In this document: in pieces, positions 11,141 through 23,312 of the stretch
Position numbering within the stretch: position 1 is the first letter of the stretch
Layout: each line of letters opens with the position of its first letter
From: Whitmania pigra
Lineage: Eukaryota > Annelida > Clitellata > Hirudinida > Haemopidae
Direction of reading: 5' to 3'
DNA: 64,000 nt
Assembly (NCBI GenBank): GCA_021613335.1
Contig: JAJTWR010000374.1
Coordinates: 525,001-589,000, forward strand
The notes under the pieces: generated by a model
What the model was told of the DNA's origin: nothing
What the model saw: only the letters and a program-made list of their open reading frames with translations
The model's database searches: none
Program-made: the position numbers and the translations under genes

Positions 11141-13967
11141 ATGGAAGTGGACATAAAACAAGTTAAGAACCACTTGAGACTGAGGTTATGCAGATCAAAA
11201 AATGACATGAAAACATATGGATACAAAAATGAGAAAAAGTATAGTTTTTCTGAATGAATATTTTAAACTACAAGCTTTTTCCAAATTTTTAAAACCTGTA
11301 TTTGTATAGGTGCATTTTCTATCAATGTTAGTTTGATTACATTTATGAATATTGTAATAATTTATTTAGCACATGTTTAAATGAAAATGAAACATATTAC
11401 ATCCCTTGCATTTTAATTACAATAAGAGTGAATATTCGCAGATATTTAAAAGATCTGATTCAGAGGTGCGTGGCACATGGAGAGAGCGAATCCATTTTGG
11501 TCGTCGGACCGAGGGGTTCTGGGAAAAGCAAGGTATTTCGGAATTGGGAAGCTTTTGGAAACATAAAATAGTTTTAATTGATTTCATTTTTCAGTTACTC
11601 GACGAAACTCTCGACGAAGCAAGGGAAGGAAACAAAAACGAATTCAGAACTGTTTATCTTAACGGTAACCGATGACTACTCAGAGAATTTGACAATCTAT
11701 GCGATACGTGTACAATGTAATATGTGTATGTAATACAATATGTGCAATACAATACACTGTCCAAATCATCCTAGTTATGCAACGAACTTTAATCAAATAA
11801 ATAAATAAAATACAATATATGTTATCTTAGGCTTCCTGTTAGGTGATGACAAAACTGCCCTCAATGAAATAGCCAGACAGCTCCAACTGGATACAACGTC
11901 TTTGAGGAACTTTGTAAGGACTGATTAATATTAATTAATCTTAACTAATATAGTAGATGTAGAATATGCAAATCAAAACACCTGTTTTGAGGATTTTGTA
12001 ATTAATTTAATAATTAATATTCATTATGTCCTTAATAACATATTGTTAGGTTCAAAATATTGTTCGGCTGCACAATGTGCAAATGCTTGTTTGTGATTCC
12101 AGGGCTCTTTCCAAGAAAGCCTCATATTCCTCCTTGGATCTGCTTTTTCAGGTCGATCTTCACCTTATTTCCAGAATTAATAACCTTATTTCCAGACGTG
12201 ATTAATTATTAACCCACGACATAATAAGTGGGTTTTCAATCTAACAAATTTTAATTTTCAATCTCAAAATTGTTGCCGTTTTCAGGTCCTGAAAAAATCC
12301 CGCTGGTGTTTGTGTTGGACGAGTTCGACGCTTTCCTTCAGCACAAGAATCAAACGCTTCTCTACAACTTGCTCGACACGATGAACAACTTCGAAGCTTC
12401 AATTTGCATCGTCGGACTCGCCTCGAGAATGGTTGTTTATGTTTAGCTATCCTTAGTTGCTGCTGGGGTTTGAACACTGTACCTTTGGCTAGGGATTGTA
12501 GATCCTGAACGTTAAATTAATGCCTGATAGCCTTTTTGTTCATGAAGTAACCTTTTTTAACTCTAATATATTTAGCACTTGCTCTTTAACAATCGTTAAT
12601 GATAAAGAGTTGTTTAGTAATTATTATTAGTTATTAAATAATTTAATTAGTATCGACTGAGCTTTTAAATCGTTTCAAGGACGTGACGGAACTGTTCGAG
12701 AAACGCGTGAAATCACGGTTTTCCCACAGACAAATCCAGTTGTGCCTCAACATTAACTTCGAGCAACACCGAGAGATCTTTGCGAACTTTTTGAATCTAT
12801 CTCCAGCCGACTTTCCAGAGGAATTTGTAAATGATTGGAATCGTCATGTGCAAGTGGGTTTCGTAAAATGCATTGTTTTCATTTCATTGTTTATTAAATT
12901 CGCATATAAACTCTTTATTTTCGAATATATGTGCATATTTGCAGAATTTATGCGAAGATTCAACTATTCAAGATCTGCTAAAGAAGCTTTATAACTTCGA
13001 CAGCAGTTTCAAAGCGATGCAGATGTTCCTGGTCGGGATCTTGATCGTCTTAATACCATTTATATTATTAATCAATATTTCTTGCCGTTGCAATTATTTC
13101 TTTTATAAATATTTTTCAGCTCTACCCTGTTACTCAACTATCAACAACCCAGTCAAGACTTGAAGCAAGGGACTTCATATTCTCCTACAAATCCATGTTT
13201 GCAACTAATTCAAAGTCAAATGTTCTGCAAGGTAAGTAATTTCGTGCATTACTGATTTAAATATGGCTATTTTATATTTTTGAAAATGCTATTTAATATA
13301 TTGTTATGAACTTTAGGCTTGTCTATACTCGAACTCTCCGTGATTGTGGCTGCGGCAAATCTGAGATCGAGATATCACGAGGATGCGTTCAATTTTGAAA
13401 TGGTCTATAATGGTACATTCCAAGTATTTCATCTTTTTTTTTCTAATCTTTTCATACAATTACATACAGGCATGGTTTATAATGGTACATTTCAAATATT
13501 TTATCTTTTTTTATAATTTTTTCTTATAATTTCACATACATTACATGGTTTATAATGGTACATTTCAAATATTTTATCTTTTTTTCTAATCTTTTCATAC
13601 AATTACATGCAGACATTTTGTTTCGTATTTCAGAGTACAAGGCCTTCTGTGAGAGGAAGCTTTTGAATTTAGCTCAAGAGAAGTCCGTCGTATTTAAAGC
13701 GAGTTTTATTTCGTTGTGTTTGTCATTATTGGTTTGTTAATATGTTATAATAATATATTAATAACATTCTCCAATTCTTAGGCTTTTGAGAGTTTGCTGG
13801 CCTTGGAATTGATATGCCCTGCAGAAAGCACGAACGAGAAGGTCAAAAAGGAGTACTGGCTGATGAACATGACGGTCCATCTGTCTGAATTGATCGAAAG
13901 CATCGCAAGAGTTCCAAATTGTCCGACTCAGATCAAACAATGGATTTCAACGGAGTCTGCCTACTAA
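11141..13967 (+). CDS. ORC4: Origin recognition complex subunit 4
   Basis: ORC4 is an AAA+ subunit of the hexameric origin recognition complex, which binds origins in the nucleus and loads MCM helicase. Twelve exons join in phase to 418 aa (human about 436): 11141-11238, 11442-11532, 11595-11664, 11831-11913, 12103-12151, 12286-12431, 12680-12853, 12945-13031, 13120-13231, 13317-13412, 13634-13698, 13782-13967. Walker A is GPRGSGKS (residues 55-62) and Walker B is FVLDEFD (139-145). The sequence KRVKSRFSHRQI in exon 7 and CPTQIKQW near the C-terminus are family hallmarks. The ATG at 11141 starts a helix like the human N-terminus. Intron 11 appears to use a GC donor (AAA|GCGAGT at 13699). Intron 10 carries a 72-base tandem duplication of the exon 10 end and donor. 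AATAAA lies at 14112-14117. Family assignment is secure; individual boundaries are inferred. Confidence 0.95.
13400..13610 (+). repeat. 72-base tandem repeat copying the end of ORC4 exon 10 and its donor
   Basis: ATGGTYTATAATGGTACATT recurs at 13400, 13472 and 13544, so the period is exactly 72. The first copy is the real exon end plus donor (AATG|gtacat). The other two lie in the intron and keep the same GT context. Reading through to the second donor stays open and in frame and would add 24 residues; a stop at 13517 lies before the third. Confidence 0.85.
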
Positions 13968-16082
13968 GAAGAAATATAATTTAGAATTAAATTAGTTTTC
14001 TATTTTTTCCCTATAATTCTTGTTTGCATCTTTAGACAGACATTGTGCCTAGACACATCTCCCAACAATTGATTTTGTACTGCTAAACTCACTGGCTGAT
14101 AAGTATTGAAAAATAAATTAGTCTGGTACAGTTTTAAATCTGATTTGTGCTAGGCGGTTCATTTTTTCGCCTTTCCAGTTGGAATGTGGTGCCGGTTTAT
14201 GGTGACCGGCGATATGATAGCGTCATTAAATGTCCTTGATGGGTTGACCATTTTCATTTAGGAAAGTAGGTGTTTAGTTAGTGGTGTTTTTGCTCTCTTG
14301 GGGGATAGTGAAGCAATGCAGTCGGAAGCGTTCCCCTCGCATACCGGAAACGCCTTTAATGACTCGTATCAAGGCCCCTCTAATTGGATAATTGCTCAAA
14401 GGGGAAAGGATGATGTTGCTAATTATGAGGCAAGTTCTGCTAAAGCTACGTAAGCTAACAATATTTTTATATTGTCTTAATTGTGAAAAACCAGACTGAA
14501 AATGTCGTAAAAAGAATAGACATTCACCAAATCAAAGGAAGTTTTGTGTCATCGTAACCATTGTTGTTCTCCGACGAGAAGAAGCAATGACAAATCAATA
14601 AAACGTCTAAAGTGCAATAATAAGTAATAAAATTGTTCATGTTGCTAAAATGCATACTATTACTATTATTATGCTATTATCTTGCTCTTGGATTATAATT
14701 CATAACCGCAGGCTGCTTGGAGTCTCTTCTCAACTCTGTTAAAAAATATTAAAAATAATTGATATGACTAGCGTTCGGTGTTGTCAAATAAAGTGTTAAA
14801 ACTGTTAACAATACTTTTAAATATCATTAGCGAAAAGATGATACTGTTTTTCTTCATAAGTACTTTCGCTCATTTAATTACTTAGTGTAATTAATATTTG
14901 TTTCTCTCTCTATATATATACATAACATTTTTGTCAGTTTTAAAATTAAATTACAACTTGTTTGAACACACCTTATTGTAACTCATTAAAATCAAAACAA
15001 TATAGCCTCGATTCGTTGCGTCGGCTTGTCTTTTCATTAAGTCGTGGATTCGTTTCGTCGGGTATTTGTTTTGTAATTGATAATTTTTTGTTTATTCATA
15101 ATGAGACTAGATTTGTCTTCAACAGGATGAATATTTAGTGTCCATCTTCGCATTCGGTACAATTTCGAGATCCAAGATAATTTTATATTCATTGGTTGGT
15201 ACTTTTCAAGTTGTTAGCATGTAGATCTTTGCTTATTTGTGAGTCAAGTTTTATGCAATTGATGGTATGTTTACATTAATTAGTGATAAGGAGTTACAAA
15301 ATAGTGCCAATTTTATTCAATTAAATGAAATTTTCTTATTGCCCAACTCATAATTTTCTGCCTTCTGTGATTTGAAAAATTTGAAAAAATAGTTTAGTAA
15401 ATATATAGAACTATTGCAGATTTTATGAGAAGTTAAAAAAATGACTATTTTGAGAGGAATTAGTAAAAACTTTGTCAATTGTAGATTGGTCAAAAACTTT
15501 AAATTATTCAGCTGTTATTGAGGATTTTGGGTACTTAATAATTAGTGACTATAATTTAGGCTGATTTATTGGTTGGTGTATATAACAACGATATTATTTA
15601 TAATAATAAAGCTGCATTTTTCCTGTTCTGCAATTCTCACCAGTGGAAAAATGATTATTAATGATCAGTTTTTGTGAGAGCTTTTATCCTCAGACTGTAA
15701 CAAATTTCTAAGTTGTTGTCAATCATTACTTAATTAATTACTTAATTGTTCATTACTTAGAAAGCCGATTAACAGTGAATTGGCATGATATTTTATTTAA
15801 CAATTCATTGCTAGATATTGCCAATACCTTGGCTAAGTCTTTAAAATTTTTACATATTTCCTCAATTTTAGTTTATTTGCAGGGATGCAATTTTTTAATA
15901 ATATTAATAATAAATTTATAAGGTGCCATGTGCATAGCTTCAGAGTACTGTTTGACGTTTTGTTGGACTAGTTTGCAACACATGTGTTTACTTAATACAT
16001 ACGCACGTAACAACAATAGCACGCAACGATACAACAGTACGAATTTTTTTTACGAAACCCCTTCTCTCGACCAGCCAGGATC
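13968..16082. other. Intergenic ORC4-SLMAP, AT-rich
   Basis: Contains the ORC4 poly(A) signal near 14112 and presumably the SLMAP promoter and 5' UTR. I see no further exon. A short fragment of the SINE family lies near 15917-15950. The last 60 bases before the SLMAP start are relatively pyrimidine- and GC-rich. Confidence 0.45.
15917..15950. mobile_element. SINE-related fragment
   Basis: The stretch around GTGCCATGTGCATAGC resembles the segment GCGCCACATGCATAGC inside the SINE at 27.4 kb and continues with a matching TCAGAG. It is too short to delimit, so it is probably a relic of the same family. Confidence 0.35.
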
Positions 16083-18136
16083 ATGCCGTTGGAAGCTGTC
16101 CTGACTTGTTGGGGAAATTCTCACGCTTTCCAAGAGAGGAAGATCGGTCTTGAGGAGCCGGTGAAAGTCGGAAGGTCAGTCGCACAATCGAGGCCTTCCT
16201 CCAACAACGCCATATTTGATTGTAAAGTATTATCGAGGAACCATGCCTTAATTTGGTCTGAGAATGGAAAGGTGAGTCATTGGCTTCTGAGTAATTATTT
16301 ATTATTTTTATGGAAGGATTATTTGTTATTATTATTGTTAAGGATGTAATATTATTTTTTATATTATTTAATTTTTCTATTATTGTTTAATATTATTATA
16401 ATAAAATTATTGTTATTTTACAAGAATTAATATTAATTTTTTAAATGAATTTGTATTTTTTGTGAAGAATTTAAAATGTAAGTTTGAAAGCACTTTGTTT
16501 ATATGCTTTAAATTTTTTTAAAAACTTTTTTGCTTTCACAATTATAATGTGTGTTTGGATAAGTTGAAAGAAATTGAATTGAAATTGAATTAGACGTGCC
16601 CAAGTTATTGCTAAAACGTTTTACTCTTTGTCTGTTACTTAAGTAATGCATTTTGAATTTGTAATGCATTTTGAATTTGTAATGCATTTTGAATTTGTAA
16701 TGCATTTTGAATTTGTAATGCATTTTGAATTTGTAACGCATCTTGAATTTGTAATGCATTTTGATTTTGTAACGCATTTTGAATTTGTAATGCATCTTGA
16801 ATTATGTAATGCACTTCTAATGCAGTTCTTCCTCCAAGACACAAAGAGTAGCAACGGCACGTTCGTCAACAACCAGCGCTTGAGCAAAGGATCCGAGGAA
16901 AGTGCACCTCGCGAGATCTTTTCCTCGGACGTTCTCCAGTTCGGAGTCGACGTCGTCGAGAATTCACGCAAAGGTGAACGAGACCTTTTAATTCTCGTTC
17001 GCAAGTGAAAAACGATTTTATCAAATCTTGTTTATTATTTGTCAATAATTATTTATTATTTGTTAATAATTATTTATTATTTGTTAATAATTATACATTA
17101 TTTATTTCCATCTTTTTAATCCAGTCACTCATAGCTGCATCATTGCCATGGTTAAGTTCTACGATTGTGATGGCAAGGAGATTATGAAGAAGTGAGTGAA
17201 GCCTCGATTAATGATTCTCTCGATTAATGATTCTTTCGATTAATGATTCTCTCGATTAATTATTCTCTCGATAACCAAAAAAGGTTACAGCTTCAAAGAA
17301 AAAGACGACGAGGCAAACTAGTTTCGTCGTAATTAGAGTTTTATTTCATCGTCTTCAAAAAGAAATTCTTGATTGATGTTGTTTAATCGTCTGTTAATTA
17401 ATAATTAATCTGTTAATTAATAATTAATCCGTTAATTAATAATTAATCTGTTAATTAATAATTACATTGCAGTGCCGCTGGTAACGAGAGCTTGAACGTG
17501 GTCAGCAATGCGGTTCAGTCTCAGGAGTTTTACCAGTTGTTGCAGTATCTTCAGGTTAATTGGTTTGGCTTGATTTTTGATGGGTAAATTAATTAAATTA
17601 AAATCAAACTAATTAATTAAAAACTAATTAAATTAATTAAAAACTAATTAGGCAAAGAAATTTAAGACAGAATTTGAACATAACTTTTCTTTTCCTTCAG
17701 TCTTTCATTTTTGTTGTTCATAATCGTATTATTTCGTTGTTCGGTTCCAAGAAAGTGCTTAATTGATGACGTTCTTTAATTTGAGGATTGAAAATGAACT
17801 TTAATTCAGACGGTGGACATGGAATAAATAATATAAAACATTTTATGGTCACATTTATTAAAATTCAGGATATAAGGTATAAATTCTTTTACGATTAAAT
17901 TTGATTAAATTCAGGATGTAAGGTATAAATTCTTTTACGATTAAATTTGATTAAATTCCGGATATAAGGTATAAATAATTCAACAATTAAATTTGATTAA
18001 ATTCAGGAGGCTCTTCACAGGGAACAGCTCTTGGAGAACAAGCTTGCAGTGTTGAGGCAGCTCGTACAAAGTACATTGGAAGTCACCCAGTGTGGTTGGC
18101 AGGTCGGTTCGAAACTTAATTAATTACTATTATTAA

Positions 18137-18167
<31 letters not shown>

Positions 18168-20387
18168 ATCGTTATCATCTGCGGAAAAAATCTGCGATCA
18201 GCAACTTTGAAGATGGCTAATGTTAATGCCTAATTTATTTATCGTTGGTAATTTAACTTATTCCATCGTAAGAATGCAGCCATTAATGTTTAATTTATTA
18301 CTGATAATTGATTATTATTGTTTATCGATTTAATCTTCAGAATGTCATCAATGAAGAGAGACTCTTGTCAAAACTCGATGTCCTTGAAAATCAACTTTGC
18401 GTTTGTTCGAAGGTGAATTTTCAGCATGAATTAATTTATTTAGTATAATGCATTTCTCTTGTGAAGCTCTTAGTTATCATTAATTTAAATTATAGTCACA
18501 GGTAATTAATCGCAATTGAAGTAAATTAATTTATAATCAATTAAATTGAATGTTAATTACAATTGAATTAAGTTAATTAATAATTAATTACAATTGAATG
18601 CTAATTAATTAGTTGATAAAAGTTGTTTATGTGGAAACTAAAACACAAGTTCCCCTTCAGCTTCAACCTGATGAGAGCTTAAGGAAGGAAATTCTGGCAC
18701 TCCAGGAAGACAAGTTTCAGTACGAGTCCGTTGCCAAGGTGAGTCCATTGTCAAGGTTTTCGAGGAAACGAGGGACCGGTAAAAATATTTAATTTACCTT
18801 TTTAATTTGAAAAATCAATTGAAATAAACATTTTCAATTTTAGTAGGAAAAATTGGTATAAGAAATGAAATAAACAAATGTAAAACGAACAAATATTTTA
18901 AGTTTTGATGTGAAAAATCATTAGAAATAAACGTCAAACACTTTCAAGGATTCCTTGAGAACCATTCTGGAAGAGAAGCTGGAGGCCGTCGAACGAATAA
19001 CTTTCCTCGAGGTGAGTCGACGAGAACAACAACGACAACAACAGCTACTCAGTTGAACTCTTTTGACTTTTGGTTGTCCGAATGAAAAAGCCTGAGAATT
19101 CTAATTTCTGATTTGATTACATTTGCTTTGCTTTGATTTGATTTGATTTGATTTCATTTCATTTGATTTCATTCTAATTAAATTTGATCAGAGGACGTTG
19201 AACAGTAAAGAGGAAGAGTGCCTGAACCTCCAGGACTTGTGCAATTCCGCTCAATCGGAGCTGGAGGCACTGGCAGGAAAGTATCAGGGACAGCATCAGG
19301 AATTGCAGGAGACGAAAATCAAACTCCAGGTTCGTTCGTCGTGGACGTTCGAGCAATTCCGCCGTCGTCAGCGACATCGATGGCGATGATGATGATGATT
19401 CTGAATGGATGACGAATAACTGGAATGATTTGGAATGGTTAGGACTTGGAGAGGAAGAAGGCTGAAGAAAGTGAAGAACTTCTGAGAGAAAAGGCAGAAC
19501 TGGTGAAGAAGATTGAGGATCTTGGAGAAAACATCAAGGCGCTGCAGGCTAAGGTGAGGTGAATTAATGCTGAGATGAGGTGAATTAATGCTGAGGTGAG
19601 GTGAATTAATGCTAAGGTGAAATGAATTAATGCTAAGGCGAGGTGAATTAATGCTAAGGTGGATCAGTGAGGTTGCGCATGGGTTAAAAGGGGTCTTAAA
19701 ATTTGTTTTATTATTTTCGATCAAATCGTATTTTTTTTTATATAAATGAAGCAACTGAACAATTACAACATTACCTAATTGAAAACATTATAATTGAATG
19801 TAATCAACATAATCTAATCTAATATGTTCAGATTGAGAGCTTGCAAGCGGAGAGAAACTTCAGCACTGAACAATTGAACAACTACAAAGGTTGTTACATG
19901 TTATTTTTATTATTATTATTGTTTATTTTTATTGTTGTTTTCTTTATTATTCATATTTTTTTGTCTTCAAAATGCAGTAATGTGGTTTTGTTATCAAGTT
20001 TTTTATATTTTTTTTTTGCAGCAAAGATGGACTCGGAAAAGAAATTCCAAGGTGATTGCGGACTTTGTGAAAGGACGGAACAAGGTGGATGAAAATTTAC
20101 TGAATCGAAAACGACTTCAATATTTGCTATCAATTATTTATCTAGTGATGTTATTGACAATGATAAGGTATCAACCTTGTTTCATATTTATTTGATGATG
20201 ATAACGATAAGGTTATTCAGGTGTATTACTGTTATAATAATATATTATAATAAGGATGTAAATATTATATTATCGTTTAGATAATCGTAACAATAACGAC
20301 AAGGTATATCAAATTTTCAGCCGTGCAAGTGGATCTGGTGAATCTACTCGATCTCCACTTGTTGGAATCGAATTCAAAACACGACGG

Positions 20388-20418
<31 letters not shown>

Positions 20419-21304
20419 AGTGATGACGAAAAGTGTGAGTCATTCTCGCTCATCTGCGATGGTGTCGAGGAACACAAACGTAGGAGGATCGATGGTGGCG
20501 AGTTCTTCTTTGTTTCCACGAATTTGTCTTACACTGGAATAACTGAATAAAAAATTGAATATCTGTAATTTAAAAAAAAAAAAATTAATTGACAATGAAT
20601 TGAATATAGATATTATTAAATTCAAATGTTATCAGTAAATTGAATATTAATGATTGAATTCAGTAATTACCAATTCATCGAATATTAATGTTCAGTGGAT
20701 GTTGTCGTTCGTTCAGGAATTGTTGAAGTTGCAAAAGACTGGAGTGCAGGTGATCAGGAAACTATCAAGAAATTGCAAGGTACATTATTAGTTATTATTA
20801 TTATTACTATTACTACTATTATTATTATTATTATTACTAACTGTTATTATTATTATGATTCTTAAAAACAAGATATGTTAAGTGACTTCGATGTTCAATT
20901 TTTGCAATGAGTTTGAAGTTAATTAATTAATTTTGATAAAATAAGTTCATTATAATATATTATTTATTTACTATACCATATAGAAATATATAAATTTTAT
21001 TCTTAGGATTTCTACGATGATGAATCTTCTAAAAAAAAAAAAAAAAACGTTTCGATTTCAGAAAGATTGAATCGGTCCGAGAGCGAACTGGCACTGCAAA
21101 AGAGCAACATTCAGAATCTCAAAGGTTCGTGTGGTACATTGTTGTACATTGGTCATGATGATGGTTCTGGTGATGATGATGATGATGATGATGCTGCTGG
21201 TGATGACGATGGTGGTGATGATGATGATGATGATGGTGGTGGTGATGACGATGATGATGGTGGTGATGATGACGATGATGATGGTGGTGACTAGGATGAT
21301 GATG

Positions 21305-21336
<32 letters not shown>

Positions 21337-23275
21337 ACTGACTGGATAACCTGTACGCTCGTTTAAGGCGTCATAAGTGATCTTGAATCTGAACTGGTGG
21401 ACTACAAGCGACTTCAAACGGAAAAGATTTGCACCGACGACGACAACAACGTCGACAGTGAAATGGTTTCCGTGACGAAGGGGTCTCACATTCCTACAGG
21501 TGTGTTCTCTTCTGCTTCTTTGGGATTTACCAATTTTTATGAGACGGGGGAATTTATGGGAATTTCCAAAAGTTTAAATAGACAAAAATGAAAAGTACTG
21601 ACTCATAACCGTTCGAAATAAATACGAATAATAATAATCGACTAACGGGTAAAACCGAAGTGACTGAGTCGACAGAGAGCGATCATTGTGTTCAATTCAG
21701 CCACGTTCTGACAGAAAAAACTCTCGCTAAACAATCTTCTGTTATTTACAGTTTCATTTTTTTGTCTTTTTTTGGCTTTTTTAGTGATAAATTTTCCAGT
21801 TGGTAGCCAGAGAGTGTATGGATAAGACAGTCGTGATGTTTCAACTGGTAGGTAGTTTATAACTAACTAGAATGTAGCTTCTTATCTCCTAATGAGTTAG
21901 TTAGTAACGGTGGCGGTGATGATGGTGATGGTCAAAGCATTTTTTTTGCATTGTTTGGTTGCAGTTCAAGATATTTCATTTCGTTTGTTGAAATGCCTTC
22001 GCTAATTTTTGGGGAATTAAGGGTTAACGTTTGCGTTCTTTATTTTATCTTTCAAATGTTGGCTTTTTGTGTCGTTGTCGTTGTTGTTGCTTCTTGGTTG
22101 AAACGTTTCTTTGTGAATTTGAATCTTTCAGATCCGATACAGACGGATTGTCGGAGTCTTTCCAACGATCGAAACGTCCAAAAACATTCAAAAGGTGTGC
22201 GACATTCCTTCATTTCATTTCATTTGCCAAAAAAAAAAAGAAAAGTTGTTTGATCCGAGACTCGATCGGAGTCTCGCTTAACGATCAAAAATACCGTTGC
22301 ATGATAAATCGTGCTAAAGCATTGCTTTGATGATTTTTGTGCACAGCCGACGGAGTCTTAGGAAGGACGGAAAGTTCGGATGACGACGTCGACGATCAGC
22401 ATAAAACGTCTGCTCGGAACACTTGGACGATTAGAGTGTCAAACTGCATCCTCATGCACGGATGAGATGCGCAAGTGCGCAAGGGCCGTACCTCTGCTGC
22501 CGTTGCCGATGAATTTGCTCTGTCCGGAGCAGAAACTGTTTTACGAACATTTTTATCGACTAACTCTCGTTGACTGTTACCGCTCGTTATCAATTGTGTC
22601 CTACAAAAGTTTTTTCAAATTTTTTTTTTTTTTTAAATTATGTCCTAGAAAATTGTTTCATTTTTATTTTATTCTTGTTTTAGCTGTTTCCATTAAATTT
22701 TCGGATGAACTTTGCTCACGTGTTGTTGTTCGCATTGTTGGAAGTTGGTGTTGTTGTTGTTTCCAGTTTTATTATTTTTTGGTCGACGACTCATCGTATC
22801 GGTTGAATTGAAAACACAATGATCTTCTCGAGGCGTCGGAAATGATCAAAACGTCGGGACTAACGTTTCTAGATTAGTCGATTACAGACTTAACAAATCT
22901 CTTTAAATTATTATTAAAAATTATCTCTTTAAAAGCTGGTTCCACCGTTCATACTGTTTTTTGTTTACGTTTTGCAGATTCAAATGAAAATGCTGGCATC
23001 AATTTATCCCCGAGAAGTGAGACAGAATTGGACCATTTGAGAGGTAGTTTTTGTGGCCAGTTTCAATTCACTTTTAGTTTATCTCGTTCGACTGAATTTT
23101 GTTCGACTTTAATTTTTTTTTACAAAACCTTGCAGTGGAGTTTGAAATGTTGAAAGACGAATGTCTTCAACTGAGAAGGAGGGTCGTCGATGTCGAAAAT
23201 GAGGTTCAGATGTGAGTTGAATGTTTTAATTTAATTGATATTAATTAACTATTATTATTATTATTGTTATTATTA

Positions 23276-23312
<37 letters not shown>

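Noticed and set aside
16646..16840. HFEFVM-repeat ORFs on both strands
   Set aside because: Translations of the 18-base intronic minisatellite in SLMAP.
22347..22460. Extra SLMAP exon after GTGCACAG
   Set aside because: It opens well, but no donor in the needed phase has good context. Skipping it keeps the frame, so it is left out.
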